Source: Candidatus Altarchaeales archaeon (lineage in GTDB: Archaea > Altiarchaeota > Altiarchaeia > IMC4 > SCGC-AAA252-I15). From it: 6,039 bases of DNA. Of the stretch, positions 1-6,039 are shown one piece after another. The notes beneath the pieces were generated by a model. The model was not told the origin of the DNA. It did not search any database and saw only the letters and a list, made by a program, of their open reading frames with translations. Within the stretch, counting starts at the first letter, position 1, and every line of letters begins with the position of its first letter. The position numbers and the translations under genes are program-made. The stretch covers positions 1 to 6,039 of the forward strand of contig WJJK01000066.1 in NCBI GenBank assembly GCA_014729705.1. The letters are read 5' to 3'.

Positions 1-4
1 ATAA

Positions 5-14
5 ATTTATAAAT
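5..14 (+). promoter_or_regulatory. TATA box of the eL41 gene
   Basis: The perfect palindrome ATTTATAAAT is centred about 29 bases before the ATG at 39. An archaeal TATA box is normally centred about 25-28 bases before the transcription start, so the message should begin at or a few bases before the ATG. No purine-rich Shine-Dalgarno sequence lies between the two, which supports a leaderless mRNA. The BRE cannot be judged because the window starts here. Confidence 0.55.
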
Positions 15-38
15 CTATTTTTACAAAAATTAACTCTA

Positions 39-143
39 ATGAAAAGATCAAGCCGTAGATGGAAAAAGAAGAATCAGATGAGATGGAAATGGCAAAGAAA
101 AAGAATGAATAAAGAAAAAAGAAAAAGGAAAGGTAAAGTTTAA
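39..143 (+). CDS. rpl41e: Large-subunit ribosomal protein eL41 (L41e)
   Basis: This 34-residue, extremely basic peptide has 19 Lys/Arg. It begins MKRSSRRW and contains WKKKNQMRWKW at residues 8-18, followed by a Lys/Arg-rich tail (QRKRMNKEKRKRKGKV). The arrangement matches what I remember of archaeal eL41: a KR-rich start, WKKK, then MRWKW and KR repeats. eL41 is one of the smallest ribosomal proteins, a single basic helix bound to rRNA at the subunit interface. The ATG at 39 is chosen because it gives the long archaeal form and has a TATA box at the spacing expected for leaderless transcription. Starting at the internal Met14 would give a 21-residue peptide resembling the 25-residue eukaryotic form. 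The gene is easily missed by length cutoffs. It lies just upstream of, and in the same direction as, the rRNA operon. Confidence 0.8.
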   Translation: MKRSSRRWKKKNQMRWKWQRKRMNKEKRKRKGKV

Positions 144-144
144 G

Positions 145-190
145 GACCATAAGCTTTATATATATAAAATTATAAAAAAGTTTCGTGGTC
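145..190 (+). other. Stem-loop after eL41
   Basis: Bases 145-157 (GACCATAAGCTTT) pair with 177-190 (AAAGTTTCGTGGTC), giving 13 pairs including two G·U, with one bulged C at 184 and a 19-base AT-rich loop. It starts just after the eL41 stop codon. It could protect the 3' end of the eL41 message or lie in the rRNA leader. No T-tract follows it directly, so it does not look like a simple intrinsic terminator. Confidence 0.45.
156..165 (+). promoter_or_regulatory. Candidate rRNA operon TATA box
   Basis: TTTATATATA fits the archaeal TATA consensus and would place a start near 187-190, giving a leader of about 185 bases before 16S. It lies in the 3' arm and loop of the 145-190 stem-loop and upstream of a possible terminator at 197-245, which argues against it. 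The alternative is the weaker TTATGTAT at 283-290, which would start transcription near 312, exactly where the 16S processing helix begins. The sequence alone does not decide between them. Confidence 0.3.
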
Positions 191-196
191 AAGATG

Positions 197-245
197 GTAA
201 GTAGATAAAACATGTGATATCTTCTTAAACTTACTATCATTTTTT
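197..245 (+). terminator. Possible hairpin plus T-tract terminator
   Basis: GTAAGT (197-202) pairs with ACTTAC (229-234), and AGATA (203-207) with TATCT (218-222), with six unpaired bases between the two 3' arms. A run of six T follows at 240-245. This could end the eL41 transcript before the rRNA unit. The stem is AT-rich and imperfect, so the call is weak. I see no gene in the rest of 144-312. Confidence 0.3.
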
Positions 246-312
246 CATTGGGATCTTGCTTGAATTGTGATGGCACTATCTCTTATGTATGCTTTACTAA
301 AAAGTGGGCATG

Positions 313-347
313 AATTAAATGAGTTGAGTAAAGTCTGGTTAGAAAAA
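313..347 (+). other. 16S processing stem, 5' strand
   Basis: This strand pairs with 1849-1882 beyond the 16S gene. AATTAAATGAGTT (313-325) pairs with 1870-1882 (13 perfect pairs). GAGTA (326-330) pairs with TACTC (1863-1867). AAG (331-333) is a three-base bulge. TCTGGTT (334-340) pairs with AACCAGA (1856-1862). A tandem A·G mismatch follows, then AAAAA (343-347) with TTTTT (1849-1853). The two opposed bulges around a short helix resemble the bulge-helix-bulge motif cut by archaeal splicing endonuclease during pre-16S excision and circularisation. Confidence 0.8.
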
Positions 348-376
348 GATTTATACTAACTTTTTGCGACCAACCC

Positions 377-1847
<1,471 letters not shown>

Positions 1848-1848
1848 A

Positions 1849-1882
1849 TTTTTAGAACCAGATACTCAGAACTCATTTAATT
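1849..1882 (+). other. 16S processing stem, 3' strand
   Basis: This strand pairs with 313-347. The two-base bulge AG (1868-1869) sits on the opposite side of a five-pair helix from the AAG bulge at 331-333. If the innermost G-C pair opens, this becomes a four-pair helix closer to the canonical bulge-helix-bulge. The tRNA begins four bases after the helix ends, so excision of pre-16S and tRNA 5' maturation are tightly spaced. Confidence 0.8.
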
Positions 1883-1886
1883 GTAC

Positions 1887-2004
1887 GGGCCTGTAGCTCA
1901 GCCTGGTAGAGCATCGCCCTTGCATAGAACTCTTTTCAAAAAAGCGTTGGCTAAAAAGGGATAAAGAAAGGCGGGGGTCCCGAGTTCAAATCTCGGCGGG
2001 TCCA
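1887..2004 (+). tRNA. tRNA-Ala (TGC), intron-containing
   Basis: The exons 1887-1924 and 1969-2004 join into a 74-nt tRNA. The acceptor stem is GGGCCTG (1887-1893) with CGGGTCC (1997-2003), including the G3·U70 pair (1889/2001) that specifies alanine. The D stem is GCTC/GAGC. The anticodon stem is TCGCC (1914-1918) with GGCGG (1970-1974). The loop is CT-TGC-AA with anticodon TGC at 1921-1923. The T arm is CCGAG-TTCAAAT-CTCGG, and the discriminator is A2004. CCA is not encoded. An alanine tRNA between 16S and 23S is the usual arrangement in many archaeal rRNA operons and is cotranscribed with them. Confidence 0.96.
1925..1968 (+). other. tRNA-Ala intron (bulge-helix-bulge type)
   Basis: A 44-nt insertion lies between tRNA positions 37 and 38, the canonical archaeal site. 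Because the flanking base is A, a one-base shift to 36/37 gives the same mature tRNA. CTT (1919-1921) of the anticodon loop pairs with AAG (1964-1966), leaving AAA (1967-1969) as one bulge and CA|T (1923-1925) as the other. The fourth pair is G·A, so the motif is relaxed rather than strict. Inside the intron, CTCTTTT (1930-1936) pairs with AAAAGGG (1954-1960). Removal by tRNA splicing endonuclease and ligase is expected from the family, not shown here. Confidence 0.85.
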
Positions 2005-2092
2005 TAAAAGTCCAGGCGAATAAAAAATGCAGCTCTCTATCCATAGTAGGATATTGAGTTAAGAAGATAGACCTAGGATTCATGTTTATCTT
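2005..2092 (+). other. tRNA-Ala to 23S internal spacer
   Basis: This AT-rich spacer has no gene. It holds a small hairpin, TATCC (2038-2042) with GGATA (2049-2053). No second tRNA or promoter is apparent. It leads directly into the 23S processing helix. Confidence 0.6.
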
Positions 2093-2118
2093 GTGCATAG
2101 GCGAAATAGTGTGTAAGA

Positions 2119-2121
<3 letters not shown>
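2093..2121 (+). other. 23S processing stem, 5' strand
   Basis: This strand pairs with 5303-5330 in a nearly continuous 28-pair helix containing G·U pairs at 2095, 2111 and 2117 and a single bulged A at about 2106. The core GCATAGGCGAA pairs with TTCGCCTATG plus a G·U. Unlike the 16S stem, no bulge-helix-bulge is visible, although many archaeal 23S stems have one. The innermost pairs probably belong to helix 1 of mature 23S. Confidence 0.85.
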
Positions 2122-5299
<3,178 letters not shown>

Positions 5300-5302
5300 A
5301 AT

Positions 5303-5330
5303 AAATTTTACATACTATTCGCCTATGTAC
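5303..5330 (+). other. 23S processing stem, 3' strand
   Basis: This strand pairs with 2093-2121 in the 28-pair helix that brings the two ends of pre-23S together. It lies directly before the T-tract proposed as the operon terminator, so the operon transcript ends only a few bases beyond the helix. Confidence 0.85.
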
Positions 5331-5334
5331 TCTC

Positions 5335-5341
5335 TTTTTTT
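5335..5341 (+). terminator. rRNA operon T-tract terminator
   Basis: A run of seven T in a pyrimidine-rich context (TCTCTTTTTTTATT) lies five bases after the 23S processing helix. Archaeal RNA polymerase terminates on such U-tracts without needing a hairpin, and no further RNA gene lies downstream in the same direction. Confidence 0.55.
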
Positions 5342-5355
5342 ATTAAGAATAATTG

Positions 5356-5414
5356 AAACATAAATTTTTTATTTAGAATGAACTTTTTAAGTTGGAAAAA
5401 TTCTCGCTATGTTT
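5356..5414. terminator. Possible bidirectional terminator stem-loop
   Basis: AAACATA (5356-5362) pairs with TATGTTT (5408-5414), and AATTTTT (5363-5369) with AAAAATT (5396-5402), with five unpaired bases CTCGC between the right arms. An inner hairpin AACTT-TTT-AAGTT lies at 5381-5393. Being between the rRNA operon and a convergent gene, it could stop transcription from both sides. The high AT content makes chance pairing a real alternative. Confidence 0.35.
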
Positions 5415-5438
5415 TTTATTTAAATTGAAGTAAAATAA

Positions 5439-5708
5439 TTACTCGTCAGCATAACCTTCTAAAATATCATAGGCATCTAACAAAGAACACTTTGGGTCAT
5501 CAATTACTTTTCTAGATATTCCATATATTTCTTTTATAGAGGGATTACTATCTGGAAAAATTCTAGAAGCTAAATAAGGAGGGGTTAAAAACATTGCAGT
5601 AGTTATGGTTTTTGCAAATTTAATTGGATGTTTTCCCGCATCTAATAATATAGATCTTAAGGTAAATTCTTCTGCATCTAATGTTTCTAATGTTGATGAG
5701 CCATCCAT
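5439..5708 (-). CDS. Hypothetical protein, 89 residues
   Basis: I do not recognise this family. The predicted protein is soluble and mildly acidic at its start and end. It has one cysteine (Cys74), no signal peptide and no membrane segment. The N-terminal part (TLETLDAEEFTLRSILLDAG, 6-25) and the C-terminal part (SLLDAYDILEGYADE) look helical and acidic, around a proline-containing middle (TPPYLASRIFPDSNPS, 42-57). The start at 5708 is favoured by a palindromic TATA box at 5732-5741, about 29 bases upstream, with no Shine-Dalgarno, as for a leaderless mRNA. The gene converges on the rRNA operon and diverges from the dph6-like gene. It is probably real: the frame is open, has archaeal-like composition and has a matched promoter. 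Confidence 0.7.
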   Translation of the reverse strand: MDGSSTLETLDAEEFTLRSILLDAGKHPIKFAKTITTAMFLTPPYLASRIFPDSNPSIKEIYGISRKVIDDPKCSLLDAYDILEGYADE

Positions 5709-5731
5709 TTTAAATATATTTTGCAGTATCT

Positions 5732-5741
5732 ATTTATAAAT
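5732..5741 (-). promoter_or_regulatory. TATA box of the 89-residue gene
   Basis: ATTTATAAAT, the same ten-base palindrome found before eL41, is centred about 29 bases from the ATG on the minus strand, so transcription should start at about the ATG. Because the element is palindromic, it might also recruit TBP in the opposite orientation, about 36 bases before the dph6-like ATG. Confidence 0.55.
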
Positions 5742-5742
5742 C

Positions 5743-5750
5743 TTTTTAAA
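5743..5750 (+). promoter_or_regulatory. TATA box of the dph6-like gene
   Basis: TTTTTAAA is centred about 27 bases before the ATG at 5773, again consistent with a leaderless start. There is no Shine-Dalgarno in the intervening bases. It lies one base from the TATA box of the divergent gene. Confidence 0.45.
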
Positions 5751-5772
5751 TGGTAAATTATTGTTTTTCCAT

Positions 5773-6039
5773 ATGAAAGTTGCGGTTTTATTTTCAGGTG
5801 GTAAGGATTCTTGCTATGCTGCTTATTTAGCTAAGGAAAGGCGGGATAACTTAGTTTGCCTAGTTAGTATATTTTCTAAAAATAAGGAAAGTTATATGTT
5901 TCATACTCCTTCTATTACTAAAGTTAAAAAACAAGCTGAAGTTATGGAAATTCCTTTAATTGTAAAAGAAACAGAGGGCCTTAAAGAGAAGGAATTAGAA
6001 GATCTTAAAAATGCGATTAAAGAAGCTAAAGAAAAATAT
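5773..6039 (+). CDS. dph6: Diphthine-ammonia ligase, Dph6 / MJ0570 family (partial, 3' end cut by window)
   Basis: The first 89 codons are present. The protein opens MKVAVLFSGGKDSCYAAYLA, with the PP-loop ATP-pyrophosphatase motif SGGKDS at residues 8-13. It continues with SYMFHTPSI at 40-48, a signature I know from the archaeal MJ0570-type (DUF71) branch, and a KEKELEDLKNAIKEAK stretch before the window end. Family members are roughly 220 residues, so about two fifths is visible. Dph6 uses ATP and ammonium to amidate diphthine to diphthamide on a histidine of elongation factor 2 in the cytoplasm. The start fits the PP-loop position near the N-terminus and a TATA box about 27 bases upstream. 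Other DUF71 proteins may have different substrates, so the exact reaction is inferred. Confidence 0.88.
   Translation, partial: MKVAVLFSGGKDSCYAAYLAKERRDNLVCLVSIFSKNKESYMFHTPSITKVKKQAEVMEIPLIVKETEGLKEKELEDLKNAIKEAKEKY

Noticed and set aside
197..234. Repeat or CRISPR-like element before 16S
   Set aside because: It is a single imperfect inverted repeat with no repeated units or spacers.
7..276. 89-codon minus-strand open frame opposite eL41
   Set aside because: It is a Phe/Leu-rich antisense reading of the AT-rich, Lys/Arg-coding eL41 gene and leader; the plus strand explains it better.
5356..5414. Insertion-sequence end
   Set aside because: No transposase, target duplication or second copy is visible; the inverted repeat fits a terminator between convergent genes or chance pairing in AT-rich DNA.

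Overview
The window is archaeal, probably from a DPANN lineage (Nanoarchaeota, Woesearchaeota, Pacearchaeota or a relative). The 16S gene has archaeal signatures. Its 5' helix reads CCCG/CGGG instead of the usual CCGG/CCGG, a variant I associate with Nanoarchaeum-type 16S. The 16S, tRNA-Ala and 23S genes are in the classic archaeal order. The flanking genes are archaeal (eL41 and a Dph6-type diphthine-ammonia ligase). Intergenic DNA is very AT-rich, and the three protein genes look leaderless, each with a TATA box about 27-30 bases before its ATG.

Layout: a tiny eL41 ribosomal protein gene (39-143, +); a spacer with stem-loops and candidate promoter elements (144-376); 16S rRNA (about 377-1846, +), enclosed by a long processing helix with a bulge-helix-bulge-like step; tRNA-Ala(TGC) with a 44-nt anticodon-loop intron (1887-2004, +); 23S rRNA (about 2119-5299, +), enclosed by a 28-bp helix and interrupted by a 295-nt group I intron (4070-4364); a T-rich, hairpin-forming terminator region (5331-5438); an unrecognised 89-residue gene on the minus strand (5439-5708), convergent with the rRNA operon; and the first 89 codons of a dph6-like gene (5773 to the window end, +), divergent from the orphan across a 64-base promoter region. 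No 5S rRNA is visible.

The main discovery is the group I intron in an archaeal 23S gene. Its core can be folded by eye: P1 with a U·G splice-site pair, P3-P8, and P9 hairpins. It sits immediately after helix 69, at about E. coli position 1930. The same operon also carries a protein-spliced-type tRNA intron, so two unrelated splicing chemistries are needed to mature one transcript. Both rRNAs also differ at positions that are almost universally fixed: C2452 and A2453 of the peptidyl-transferase centre and C1400 and A1499 of the decoding region. These deserve verification against reads.

All genes but the dph6-like enzyme and the orphan concern ribosome construction. Even the dph6-like product acts on translation, through elongation factor 2.
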